Assembly: GCA_905206365.1 (NCBI GenBank)
Contig: CAJLHF010000050.1
Coordinates: 1-12,760, forward strand
Source of the DNA: an uncultured Sutterella sp.
GTDB taxonomy: Bacteria > Pseudomonadota > Gammaproteobacteria > Burkholderiales > Burkholderiaceae_F
Reading direction: 5' to 3'
DNA length: 12,760 nucleotides
Below are positions 1-6,416 of the stretch, piece after piece. The notes beneath the pieces were generated by a model. That model was not told where the DNA came from, did no database searches, and saw only the letters and a list, made by a program, of their open reading frames with translations. The first letter of the stretch is position 1; every line of letters begins with the position of its first letter. The translations under genes were made by a program, and so were the position numbers.

Positions 1-114
1 GCACCCGAGGACGGCGTCGCTCGTCGGGCGAGCGCGCCACAATGGGATGCGGGGCGGTCCGAACCGTTCCGACCCGCCGTCGATCCACCCTTTTCTCTTT
101 TCGAGTCCCCCGCC

Positions 115-792
115 GTGTCCGTCAAAATCCTCGTCGTCGACGACAATCCCGACATCCTCGCGAACGTTCGCGACTTTTTTGAGATGAAAGGCTGGACGGT
201 CGAAACCGCCACCTCCGGTACGGCCGCCGCGGAACGCATCGGGCCCGAAGCGCCCTACGATCTGATCGTCCTCGACGTGGGGCTGCCGGGCACGGACGGA
301 TTTACGCTTTGCCGCCACGTGCGCCTTCAGGGCGTGCGAACGCCGATCGTCATGCTGACGGCGCGCGATTCGATCGACGACCGCGTGGAAGGGCTTTCGA
401 GCGGAGCCGACGACTACGTTGTCAAACCTTTTTCGCTTCGAGAGCTCGCCGCGCGCGTCGAAGCACACCTGCGGCGCAGTTTCGGCGGAAACGCGGCGCG
501 CCTTGCGGTCGGGGACCTGGTCTTTGATGTAGCCGCGCAACGCGTGACGCGCGGCGGAACCGAAATCAAACTCAACCCGACGGGCCTCAAAATTCTGAAG
601 ACGCTGATGCTTCGTTCCCCCAACGTTGTCGAACGCGGGGAACTCGAAGACATCCTCTGGCAATCAAGCCCGCCCGACTCGGATTCCCTGCGATCGAACC
701 TCTACCTCGTTCGGCAGGCGGTCGACAAGCCCTTCGATCAGGCACTCATACGTACGCACCCCGGCCTCGGGTGGTCGATTTCCGCCCGGTGA
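115..792 (+). CDS. OmpR/PhoB-family response regulator
   Basis: This is a cytoplasmic DNA-binding response regulator of 225 aa, the usual length for the OmpR/PhoB family. Residues 1-118 form the receiver domain: acidic pocket D9-D10, phospho-acceptor D54 in IVLDVGLPG, switch T82 and K104 in YVVKPF. Residues about 125-223 form a winged-helix domain ending in HPGLGWSI, where the family usually has RGxGY. The start is GTG at 115; I see no in-frame ATG or clear Shine-Dalgarno sequence upstream, so the start is less certain than the rest. The kinase gene follows with overlap or a few bases between, so the two surely form one two-component system. Phosphorylation by that kinase is inferred. The target genes and stimulus cannot be read from the sequence. 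Confidence 0.93.
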   Translation: MSVKILVVDDNPDILANVRDFFEMKGWTVETATSGTAAAERIGPEAPYDLIVLDVGLPGTDGFTLCRHVRLQGVRTPIVMLTARDSIDDRVEGLSSGADDYVVKPFSLRELAARVEAHLRRSFGGNAARLAVGDLVFDVAAQRVTRGGTEIKLNPTGLKILKTLMLRSPNVVERGELEDILWQSSPPDSDSLRSNLYLVRQAVDKPFDQALIRTHPGLGWSISAR

Positions 793-797
793 ATCCC

Positions 798-2288
798 ATG
801 TTTTCGTACCTTAGCCGGAACTACTGGAGTCGTCGCAGTCTCGGTCAGCGCGTACTTCTTTCCTTCATCTTCTTCATCGCCGTCGTGGCGGTCTGCTACG
901 CCTCGGCCATCATCACCACGCTCGAATACACCGAGCGGGGCCTCATGACGCGCGTCATGCACGAAGAAATCTCCCGGTCGGAAACGGCCATCCAAGCGGG
1001 CTGGGTCCCGAGGTTGCCGAAAGGCTACCGACTCTACGGGCAGCTCGAAACCGCGTCCCGCGAACCCCTTCTGGAGCCCCTCCCCGCCTACGCGATCAAC
1101 GCCCCCGAAGGCTTCTCGGAATTCGAAGAGTCGCCCGTCGTTTTTCTCATGAAGGAAACCCGCGGCGGGAACGTATATGCGCTCGAACTCGATCAGCAGG
1201 CTTTTGAAAACGAAGAGCGGCGGATCGAACTCTTCATCATCCTGAGCGTGATCGGCGTCGTGCTCGTGGCCGCTGCGGTCGGAGGCTCGATGGCGCGAGC
1301 GGTGTTGAGGCCCGTTGAAGAACTCTCGGCCGCCGTCCGCGTGCAGTCGCAGGATGATCGGTACGTACCGCTTCCCGTCGCGATTCCCGACGACGAAGTG
1401 GGAGAACTCGCGCGGCTCTGTGATCGGGCCGTACGGGACCTGCACGAAGCGCTGGAGCGTGAAAAGGCCTTTACGGGCGACGTGAGCCACGAATTGCGCA
1501 CGCCCCTCACGATCATCCGCACCTCGGCGGAACTTTTGGAACTCTCCGTTCAAACGGACAAAGAGCGTGAGCTCGTCGCGCGCATTCTCGAGGCCTCGGA
1601 ATCGATGCGCAGTCTGCTCTCGCTCTTTCTGGAGCTCGCCCGAAACGAGCACGGGGCGAAAGAAGCGGCTCCGGAAAACGGAATCGCGACCCGAATCGAA
1701 CCTCGAACCGACAACCGCGGTGCGACGCTCGGGCACGTGGCCGAGACGCTTCGCGGGCACTGGGAGCCGCGCGCCGAGGCGAAGGGTTTGGCGTTTGTCG
1801 AAGTGGGGTTCGACCGACACGACCCGAAAAAAGATCCGGATTCCGAACCTCGATACCCCGCACTCTACCTTCAGACGGTGCTCGGCAATCTGCTGAGAAA
1901 CGCCGTTGTCTACACCAAATCGGGCCTCGTGATGCTCGTTGCAACTCCCTCGGGGTGTCTCGTCGTCGATACGGGACCGGGAATTGCAAAGAACGACGCC
2001 CCGCATATCTTCGAAGCGTACCGTCGCGGAAGTGCAGGCACCAAGGCCGCGGACGAAGGCGTGGTAGGCGTAGGATTGGGACTTTCGATCGCCGCGCGTC
2101 TCGCGCGACGCTGCGGATGGGAGTTGTCGCTTCGCGCTCCCGAGGAGCTGCCGGACCTCTCGAAGGAAGCGGCCGAGCGCATTGCGGAATTGGAGAAGAC
2201 GGAGAACGTCTCGGTCGGGGCGATTTTCGAATTGCGTCTCGTCGGCACCGAGCGTCGACGCCTTGACGAAATCGAAGGCACGCACTGA
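798..2288 (+). CDS. Sensor histidine kinase, partner of the upstream regulator
   Basis: This is an inner-membrane sensor kinase of 496 aa from ATG 798. In order it has a transmembrane helix (about 18-41), a periplasmic sensor loop of about 100 residues, a second helix (about 144-166), a HAMP-like linker, a HisKA domain with H231 in SHELRTPLTII, and an ATPase domain. The ATPase domain shows an N-box with N364 and N368, G1 DTGPGIA at 392-398 and G2 GVGLGLSIA. The regulator stops at 792. In-frame GTGs at 771 and 789 are alternative starts, and 789 would give a GTGA overlap typical of translational coupling. I chose ATG 798 because it leads straight into the first helix; no strong ribosome site decides it. 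The sensor loop matches no ligand domain I can name, so the signal is unknown. Confidence 0.92.
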   Translation: MFSYLSRNYWSRRSLGQRVLLSFIFFIAVVAVCYASAIITTLEYTERGLMTRVMHEEISRSETAIQAGWVPRLPKGYRLYGQLETASREPLLEPLPAYAINAPEGFSEFEESPVVFLMKETRGGNVYALELDQQAFENEERRIELFIILSVIGVVLVAAAVGGSMARAVLRPVEELSAAVRVQSQDDRYVPLPVAIPDDEVGELARLCDRAVRDLHEALEREKAFTGDVSHELRTPLTIIRTSAELLELSVQTDKERELVARILEASESMRSLLSLFLELARNEHGAKEAAPENGIATRIEPRTDNRGATLGHVAETLRGHWEPRAEAKGLAFVEVGFDRHDPKKDPDSEPRYPALYLQTVLGNLLRNAVVYTKSGLVMLVATPSGCLVVDTGPGIAKNDAPHIFEAYRRGSAGTKAADEGVVGVGLGLSIAARLARRCGWELSLRAPEELPDLSKEAAERIAELEKTENVSVGAIFELRLVGTERRRLDEIEGTH

Positions 2289-2302
2289 ACCACAAGAAAC
2301 AA

Positions 2303-2333
2303 CGGGCGAAGAACCGAAACCGTTCTTCGCCCG
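2303..2333. terminator. Bidirectional terminator between the kinase and cytochrome genes
   Basis: A perfect 12-bp stem (cgggcgaagaac paired with gttcttcgcccg, 7-nt loop) lies between two convergent genes. The T-rich flank (ttgtttcttg) is on the minus strand, so it best terminates the flavoprotein-cytochrome transcript. It may also stop the two-component transcript on the plus strand, where the U-tract is absent. Confidence 0.75.
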
Positions 2334-2391
2334 CCGGGTCTGCGGCTCTACTCACGAATCGGGGTCCCCGATCCGATGTTCCCTGCTACGC

Positions 2392-2733
2392 TCAAGGCAC
2401 CTTCCAGTCGAGATTGTGGCAGGAACCGCAGAGGTTCACGCTCTGCGCGTGCCCCTTGTGACATTCCTGGCAATCGGTCCCGATCAGATGGTTGTAGTGG
2501 GGATTCGGCACCTTCGCCTTCGTGCGTTCGGCGACCTTGTCGAGCGACCCGTGGCAGGTCGTGCAGGCGGCCGACGGCACTTTCGCGCCCGGAGTCGGGG
2601 CTTTCACGCCGTGGCAACTTTCACAGGGAGCACCGCGCGCGACGTGACGGTCGGCGAGAAACGCGGGTTCCGCGGCAAAGGACGTCGCGGCAAAGCCCGC
2701 GAGCACCATCGCAAGAACGAGTGACTTTTTCAT
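2392..2733 (-). CDS. Periplasmic tetrahaem c-type cytochrome
   Basis: This is a small exported electron carrier of 113 aa. Residues 1-20 are a Sec signal peptide (MKKSLVLAMVLAGFAATSFA, cleavage likely after A20). The mature protein has four CXXCH haem sites: C37-H41 (CESCH), C57-H61 (CTTCH), C88-H92 (CQECH) and C102-H106 (CGSCH). Extra histidines (H30, H79, H82, H95) could be distal ligands. Size and spacing fit the small tetrahaem cytochromes of the cytochrome c3 / flavocytochrome c haem-domain type. The start is the ATG whose A is at 2733, preceded 7 nt upstream by gaggagg; a longer reading frame extends to 2751 but ignores this site. It lies 14 nt after the flavoprotein gene, so the two are co-transcribed. 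The likely job (inferred) is to pass electrons from a membrane quinol dehydrogenase to the flavoprotein. No such dehydrogenase is in the window. Confidence 0.93.
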   Translation of the reverse strand: MKKSLVLAMVLAGFAATSFAAEPAFLADRHVARGAPCESCHGVKAPTPGAKVPSAACTTCHGSLDKVAERTKAKVPNPHYNHLIGTDCQECHKGHAQSVNLCGSCHNLDWKVP

Positions 2734-2747
2734 AACGATTCCTCCTC

Positions 2748-4349
2748 TCACGCACCGTGCTTCGGGCCCGCGGGCTCATGCGGCTCTTTCGGGGGTTTCG
2801 GCGGCTTCGGAGGTTCGGGCGGTCTGCGAGCCGCCGCCTCCTTCGCACGCCGAGCGGCGTGTCGCGCCGCAACGCGACCGAAGACCATGCCGCCGCCCAA
2901 TTGGTTGCCGCCAATATCGTCCTGGTACCAGAGACCGCCCGCGGCGGCGCCCGCCGCATAGAGGCCCGGAATCGGCCGACGTTCGAAGTTTTCGACCTGA
3001 GCGAACTTGTTGATCTTGGGGCCGCCCATCGTACTCGCCATGCCGCCTGCGGCGGGAATCATGTAGTAGGGACCCGTCTCGAGCGCGTGCGGCGTTTCGT
3101 ATTCGTACGGAGGATCGAGCTCTTTGGCTTTCCCCGCCTTCACGGCTTCATTGAAGACGCGTACCGTCTCGACGAGCGCATCGGGAGGCACGCCCGCCGC
3201 CTTGGCGACTTCTTCGATGGTTTCGCCCTTAAAAACGTGGTAGCCCAAACGCGCGAAGCGTTCGATCGTGGCCGAGAGGATGTTGTCGTTTGCGTTGGCG
3301 TCTTCCCCGATCAGCATGAAACTGCGATTGTCGGGCGTACGTTGCGCGATGGCCTTTGCTTTCGGAACCTGAAGCCACGTTTCGGGAACGAAGCGCTTCC
3401 CGTTCGTGCCGACTTGAATGCCGTAGCCCGCGTGCATGAGGGGCGACGGGTTCGCATGACCCGTCGGCGTGATCGGGCCCGCGTAGAACTGATCCATATT
3501 GACGAGGCGCGCCTGCACTTCCTGCGCCATGAGGATGTTTTCGCCCGTGATCCAGGGCGAGCCGCGCACGATGAGTTTGGCGGCCCAGGGACCGATGTAC
3601 TGGCCGACCATGGCTTCGTTCGCGCCGAACCCGCCCGTCGTGAGAATCACGCCGCCCGTGGCGCGGTAGTCCTTGGGACCCTCGGGCGTCAGGCAATGCA
3701 CGCCTTCGACGTCCCAATTCGGGCTCTTCAGAAGGTGCACGGCCTTCGTGTTGTAGACAATCTGTACGCCCGCCTTTTCCAGGGCCGCCATGAGGCAGCG
3801 AAGGAGCTTCGAGCCACCCGTGATGCCTTCGCCCGGGCTGATGACGCAACGCGAGAGCTCGGGCGCGGGAAGGTTTTCCCAAAGGAAGAAAGGCGTTCCG
3901 TGGTCCGCGAGCCAGTCGATGCCGTCACCCGCTTCGTCCGCATAGACGCGCACGAGCTCCGGATCGCTCCGGTAGCCCGAGAGCTTCATCATGTCTTGGA
4001 AGAACGCTTCCTTCGAGTCTTCGGGGTGGTTCTTCTGGAAGCGACTGCCCACTGCGGCAATCCAGCCCGACGAATAGACAGTCGTGCCGTCCGGACGCCC
4101 CATCTTTTCAAGGAGCACGGTCTTCGCGCCCTGTTCCGCGGCTTCGAGCGCCGCACACATGCCGGCAAAGCCCGCACCGACCACGACGACGTCGTAGGTT
4201 TCGGCCTTCGGGGGCTTCGGGCCTTTCGGGGGTTTGGGTTCCTTGGGAGGTTTCGGGGGTTCGGGAGGCGCCGCCTCCACCGCGCCAGCCAGCACGGCTC
4301 CCGAGGCAAGCAGCGAACCTTGCAAGAAATGCCTTCTCTTTTGGTCCAT
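2748..4349 (-). CDS. Tat-exported FAD reductase of the flavocytochrome c / fumarate reductase superfamily, substrate unknown
   Basis: This is a 533-aa periplasmic flavoprotein. It starts with a Tat signal (KRRHFLQGS, R5-R6, then a hydrophobic stretch ending VEA-AP near residue 27). Residues 28-48 are Pro/Lys-rich. The FAD-binding fold begins with VVVVGAGFAGMCAA (GAGFAG 58-63) and closes with TTGGFG (near 237-242), GLYAAG 462-467 and a GGN-rich FAD loop at 480-487. Residues 508-533 are a second Pro/Lys-rich tail. The N-terminal haem domain of Shewanella Fcc3 is absent, and haem is supplied by the separate cytochrome gene downstream. By my hand alignment, Fcc3 catalytic residues H365, R402, H504 and R544 correspond to G291, Q327, S439 and I479, so fumarate is unlikely to be the substrate. 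The start is ATG 4349, 9 nt after aaggag; ATG 4355 (3 nt after it) is the alternative. A related enoate or ketosteroid type of reaction is possible but not shown. Confidence 0.88.
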   Translation of the reverse strand: MDQKRRHFLQGSLLASGAVLAGAVEAAPPEPPKPPKEPKPPKGPKPPKAETYDVVVVGAGFAGMCAALEAAEQGAKTVLLEKMGRPDGTTVYSSGWIAAVGSRFQKNHPEDSKEAFFQDMMKLSGYRSDPELVRVYADEAGDGIDWLADHGTPFFLWENLPAPELSRCVISPGEGITGGSKLLRCLMAALEKAGVQIVYNTKAVHLLKSPNWDVEGVHCLTPEGPKDYRATGGVILTTGGFGANEAMVGQYIGPWAAKLIVRGSPWITGENILMAQEVQARLVNMDQFYAGPITPTGHANPSPLMHAGYGIQVGTNGKRFVPETWLQVPKAKAIAQRTPDNRSFMLIGEDANANDNILSATIERFARLGYHVFKGETIEEVAKAAGVPPDALVETVRVFNEAVKAGKAKELDPPYEYETPHALETGPYYMIPAAGGMASTMGGPKINKFAQVENFERRPIPGLYAAGAAAGGLWYQDDIGGNQLGGGMVFGRVAARHAARRAKEAAARRPPEPPKPPKPPKEPHEPAGPKHGA

Positions 4350-4469
4350 GGTCATTTTCTCCTTCCGGGTCGGATCCCGGGAAAATCGCCGAAGGGCGGA
4401 CGTTTGCCGAACGGTCTTTTGTACCGCCCTCCCCGACAGTACGATTCTGCGATGCTTCGATTTCGCCCA

Positions 4470-4510
4470 CAACCCCGCGTTTTTCAGGGGTTGATTTTTG
4501 GTTTGACTTT
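4470..4510 (+). other. Terminator-like hairpin in the flavoprotein / aldo-keto reductase divergent region
   Basis: A 7-bp stem (caacccc / ggggttg, 10-nt loop) is followed on the plus strand by a T-rich run (atttttggtttgactttt). No plus-strand gene ends here. It would lie in the 5' leader of the flavoprotein mRNA (minus strand) or terminate an antisense transcript. The 283-bp gap 4350-4632 also contains two direct copies of GCCTCAGG (4526-4533 and 4554-4561). I could not pick a convincing -35/-10 pair in either direction. Confidence 0.35.
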
Positions 4511-4632
4511 TGGAGTTTACTTACGGCCTCAGGGGAAACGCCGTTCGGGTACCGCCTCAGGTCGGGATCGCCGCACCGGTTTTTCGCTAAACTTGCGAAT
4601 TCCAATCATTTTCATGTGAGGAGACCCATCCC

Positions 4633-5505
4633 ATGTTCCAAAACATCGCCTCGCTTTCCGACCGCATCGAGCTCTCGAACGGGACATCGATGCCCGCCTT
4701 CGGTCTCGGCGTCTTCCTCGTCTCGAACGACGAAGCGCCCGCCACCGTCCGCGCCGCCGTGTCCGCGGGCTACCGCCTGATCGACACCGCCGCCGTCTAT
4801 CGGAACGAAGCCGGCACGGGCGAAGGGATCCGCGACGCGCTTGCCGAAAACGGTCTGAAGCGCGAAGACCTTTTCGTAACATCGAAAGTGTGGAATCACA
4901 GCCTCTCGTACGAAGGCACGATCGCCGCCTACGAACGCAGTCTCCGACTTCTCGGACTCGACTACCTCGACCTCTTTCTCATCCATTGGCCGGGTACGGG
5001 CTCCTTTGAAGCCAACTGGAAAGCGCTCGAAGACCTCGCCCTCGCGGGCGCCGTGAAGGCGATCGGCGTTTCGAATTTCCATGCCCGTCACCTCGACGAA
5101 CTGAAGCGCTTCGCGCGCGTGATGCCCGTCGTGAACCAGATCGAACGCCATCCCGAACTCGTGCAGACGGATCTCCTCGTTCGCTGCCGCGAAGAAAAGA
5201 TCGTACCCCAAGCCTGGTCGCCGCTCATGCAGGGCGCCGTTCTCAAGCACCCGGTTGTTCTTGAAATGGCCGAGCGCTACGGACGCAGCGCCGCGCAGAT
5301 CGTTCTGCGTTGGGACCTCCAGACGGACGTCGCGCTCGTCGTGCGTTCGACGAAGATCGAACGTCTGCGCGAAAACGCGGACATCTTCGATTTCGCCCTC
5401 ACGGACGAAGACGTCGCCCGCCTGAACGCCCTCCATAAAGGGACGCGCACGGGCCCCGATCCCGAAACGTTCGACATGAACATCGATTTCTCGTACGAGG
5501 GTTGA
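4633..5505 (+). CDS. NADPH-dependent aldo/keto reductase (2,5-diketo-gluconate reductase-like)
   Basis: This is a cytosolic oxidoreductase of 290 aa, a typical size for the aldo/keto reductase TIM-barrel family. The full catalytic tetrad is visible: D51 and Y56 in LIDTAAVYRNE, K85 in VTSKVWN and H118 in LFLIHWPG. Other family marks are GVSNF (145-149), NQIERHPE (168-175) and the C-terminal cofactor stretch ending RLRENADIF. The usual IPKS cofactor motif reads VVRS at 236-239; R238 can still be basic toward the NADP phosphate. The overall pattern is nearest the AKR5 group (DkgA/YvgN-like), which reduces small aldehydes and ketones. The true substrate is not predictable. The start is ATG 4633 with gaggag 9 nt upstream. 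It appears monocistronic, divergent from the flavoprotein gene. Confidence 0.92.
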   Translation: MFQNIASLSDRIELSNGTSMPAFGLGVFLVSNDEAPATVRAAVSAGYRLIDTAAVYRNEAGTGEGIRDALAENGLKREDLFVTSKVWNHSLSYEGTIAAYERSLRLLGLDYLDLFLIHWPGTGSFEANWKALEDLALAGAVKAIGVSNFHARHLDELKRFARVMPVVNQIERHPELVQTDLLVRCREEKIVPQAWSPLMQGAVLKHPVVLEMAERYGRSAAQIVLRWDLQTDVALVVRSTKIERLRENADIFDFALTDEDVARLNALHKGTRTGPDPETFDMNIDFSYEG

Positions 5506-5527
5506 TCGAACAAATCGAACCCTTCCA

Positions 5528-5576
5528 ACGGGCGGACGCACGGATCTCGGGATCGGACGTTCGCCCGTCGTGCTTT
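5528..5576 (+). terminator. Probable terminator of the aldo/keto reductase gene
   Basis: An 11-bp stem (acgggcggacg / cgttcgcccgt, one G-U pair) encloses a small inner hairpin GATC-TCGG-GATC, 22 bp after the stop codon. The following tail (cgtgcttta) is only weakly T-rich, so efficiency is uncertain. From here to the tRNA terminator (5577-5750) I see no gene, only a 6-bp hairpin ggctcc/ggagcc at 5690-5705. Confidence 0.5.
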
Positions 5577-5750
5577 ACGGTCCCCGGCCGGACAACGTAC
5601 TGCCGATCAAAAGTCCGTCGACGGAGGTCTTTTGCCAAGGGGCTTCCAGAATGGACGTTATCGAACGAGAGGGGGAAAAGAAGCAGCTCGGCTCCCGTCG
5701 GAGCCTATCGCAGACGATTTCCGTCACGGGACGGGCGTGTTTCGAACGCA

Positions 5751-5787
5751 CAAAAGAAAAAGCCCCGAGACCGAAATCTCGAGGCTT
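5751..5787 (-). terminator. Rho-independent terminator of tRNA-His
   Basis: On the minus strand an 11-bp stem (aagcctcgaga / tctcggggctt, one T-G pair, 6-nt loop) is followed by ttttcttttg. It starts 8 nt after the tRNA 3' end. This is a textbook terminator closing a single-tRNA unit. Confidence 0.88.
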
Positions 5788-5794
5788 CTGAATC

Positions 5795-5871
5795 TGGGGT
5801 GGGAGATGGGACTCGAACCCACGACAACCGGAATCACAATCCGGGACTCTACCAACTGAGCTACACCCACC
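5795..5871 (-). tRNA. tRNA-His (anticodon GTG)
   Basis: The minus strand folds into a complete cloverleaf with the D-arm GCTC...GAGT, anticodon arm CCGGA-TTGTGAT-TCCGG with anticodon GTG, and T-arm with TTCGAGT. The encoded 3' end is CCCCA. The gene has the histidine-specific extra G at -1, paired with discriminator C73, giving 77 nt in all. By my numbering the acceptor stem has a U6-U67 mismatch while all other acceptor pairs are canonical. It has its own promoter and terminator and is the only RNA gene I can identify with certainty. Confidence 0.96.
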
Positions 5872-5876
5872 GTTTG

Positions 5877-5896
5877 CTTCGGTGTTTGCACCGAAG
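5877..5896 (-). other. Hairpin in the 5' leader of pre-tRNA-His
   Basis: A perfect 8-bp inverted repeat (cttcggtg / caccgaag, 4-nt loop) lies 5 nt upstream of the mature tRNA 5' end, immediately after the predicted transcription start. It would form a capping hairpin at the 5' end of the precursor, next to the RNase P cleavage site. Function is inferred only. Confidence 0.5.
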
Positions 5897-5905
5897 AGGT
5901 TTTGA

Positions 5906-5933
5906 ATTTTACAGGAATTCGGCGGTTTGTCAA
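5906..5933 (-). promoter_or_regulatory. Sigma-70 promoter of tRNA-His
   Basis: On the minus strand TTGACA (5928-5933) and TAAAAT (5906-5911) are separated by 16 bp. An A/T-rich stretch (aaaatattttt, around 5942-5953) just upstream may act as an UP element. The predicted start is near 5899, about 27 nt before the tRNA. This is the clearest promoter in the window. Confidence 0.85.
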
Positions 5934-5953
5934 GAGTCGTCGAAAAATATTTT

Positions 5954-6254
5954 CTAGCCCTCGCCCGCAGGCATCAACGAGCGTTTTGTGAGATGCCGCC
6001 CCGGAGGTTTTTCCCCCTCGGAGAGATCGGAAGAGCTGAAGAAGTACGGCGCCCGCAAACCGCCCGAGGCGACACCAAACGGCACAAAAGTGCTTGGTGC
6101 GGCACGATGAGACAAGGAGCGTATTCGGACGGAAAATCGGCGGCGGACGGGCTGTGTTACCCTCGAAAAAACGAACACGAACGGAGGGTAAACGCGGTTG
6201 CACTACTGCAAAGCGGACAAGCTGTTTTGATCCGCGCCAAAGGTGCCGACAAAA
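5954..6254. other. Non-coding stretch with several hairpins, no gene recognised
   Basis: No reading frame here looks like a real gene: none has a good ribosome site or a familiar composition. Local inverted repeats are ggcatc/gatgcc (5970-5975 with 5992-5997); a bulged hairpin caccaa..ttggtg enclosing gcac/gtgc (6073-6099); taccctc/gagggta (6158-6190); ttgca/tgcaa (6198-6211); and gcgga/tccgc downstream. These could belong to a small RNA, to the larA leader, or be chance. A 13-base match to the Illumina adapter core lies at 6024-6036. I matched no known RNA family. Confidence 0.4.
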
Positions 6255-6312
6255 GGACGGCCGAGCATTGAGCGACGTCACTCGGTGACATCGGACGGCC
6301 GTTTAATATTTG
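6255..6312 (+). promoter_or_regulatory. Two-tier hairpin and T-rich tract upstream of larA (attenuator or operator candidate)
   Basis: GGACGGCCG occurs twice as a direct repeat (6255-6263 and 6293-6301). Because CGGCCG is self-complementary, the copies can also pair (acggccg with cggccgt, 7 bp plus two G-U). Inside the loop, gacgtcac (6274-6281) and gtgacatc (6285-6292) form a second stem with one mismatch and a 3-nt loop. The tract tttaatattt follows directly at 6302-6311. It could be an attenuator, an operator dyad, or a -10 region (TAATAT 6304-6309), but no good -35 is visible. It lies about 105 bp before larA. Confidence 0.4.
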
Positions 6313-6416
6313 CGGACGCCCCGATGCGACCGAAACCGAAGGGGCGTGCCCGCCAAGCGAATCCGCCGACCCGCATTCGCTTTCCGGGGCCTCGGACCGA
6401 CCTCAAGGAGACACCC

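Noticed and set aside
1..114. Possible gene or terminator in the left edge
   Set aside because: Only a 5-bp hairpin (gctcg/cgagc near 19-33) and an imperfect inverted repeat near 52-79 are visible; no supported coding frame or convincing promoter.
738..2285. Long open frame on the minus strand opposite the histidine kinase
   Set aside because: It is Arg/Phe/His-rich with no recognisable domain, and the opposite strand encodes an unmistakable kinase. High GC content makes long antisense frames common here.
2748..4349. Naming the flavoprotein a fumarate reductase
   Set aside because: FAD motifs fit the superfamily, but the four substrate-binding residues of fumarate reductase are not present in my alignment.
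2757..4619. 620-codon open frame on the plus strand opposite the flavoprotein gene
   Set aside because: It is the antisense shadow of the Tat flavoprotein, with no motif and arginine-heavy composition.
5954..6178. 74-codon minus-strand frame in the same gap
   Set aside because: It uses a GTG start without a ribosome site and has no recognisable features; it also overlaps the UP-element side of the tRNA promoter.
5927..6271. 114-codon plus-strand frame in the tRNA-larA gap
   Set aside because: It starts within the tRNA-His promoter with no ribosome site and ends in the larA leader hairpin; its composition is unlike the neighbouring genes.
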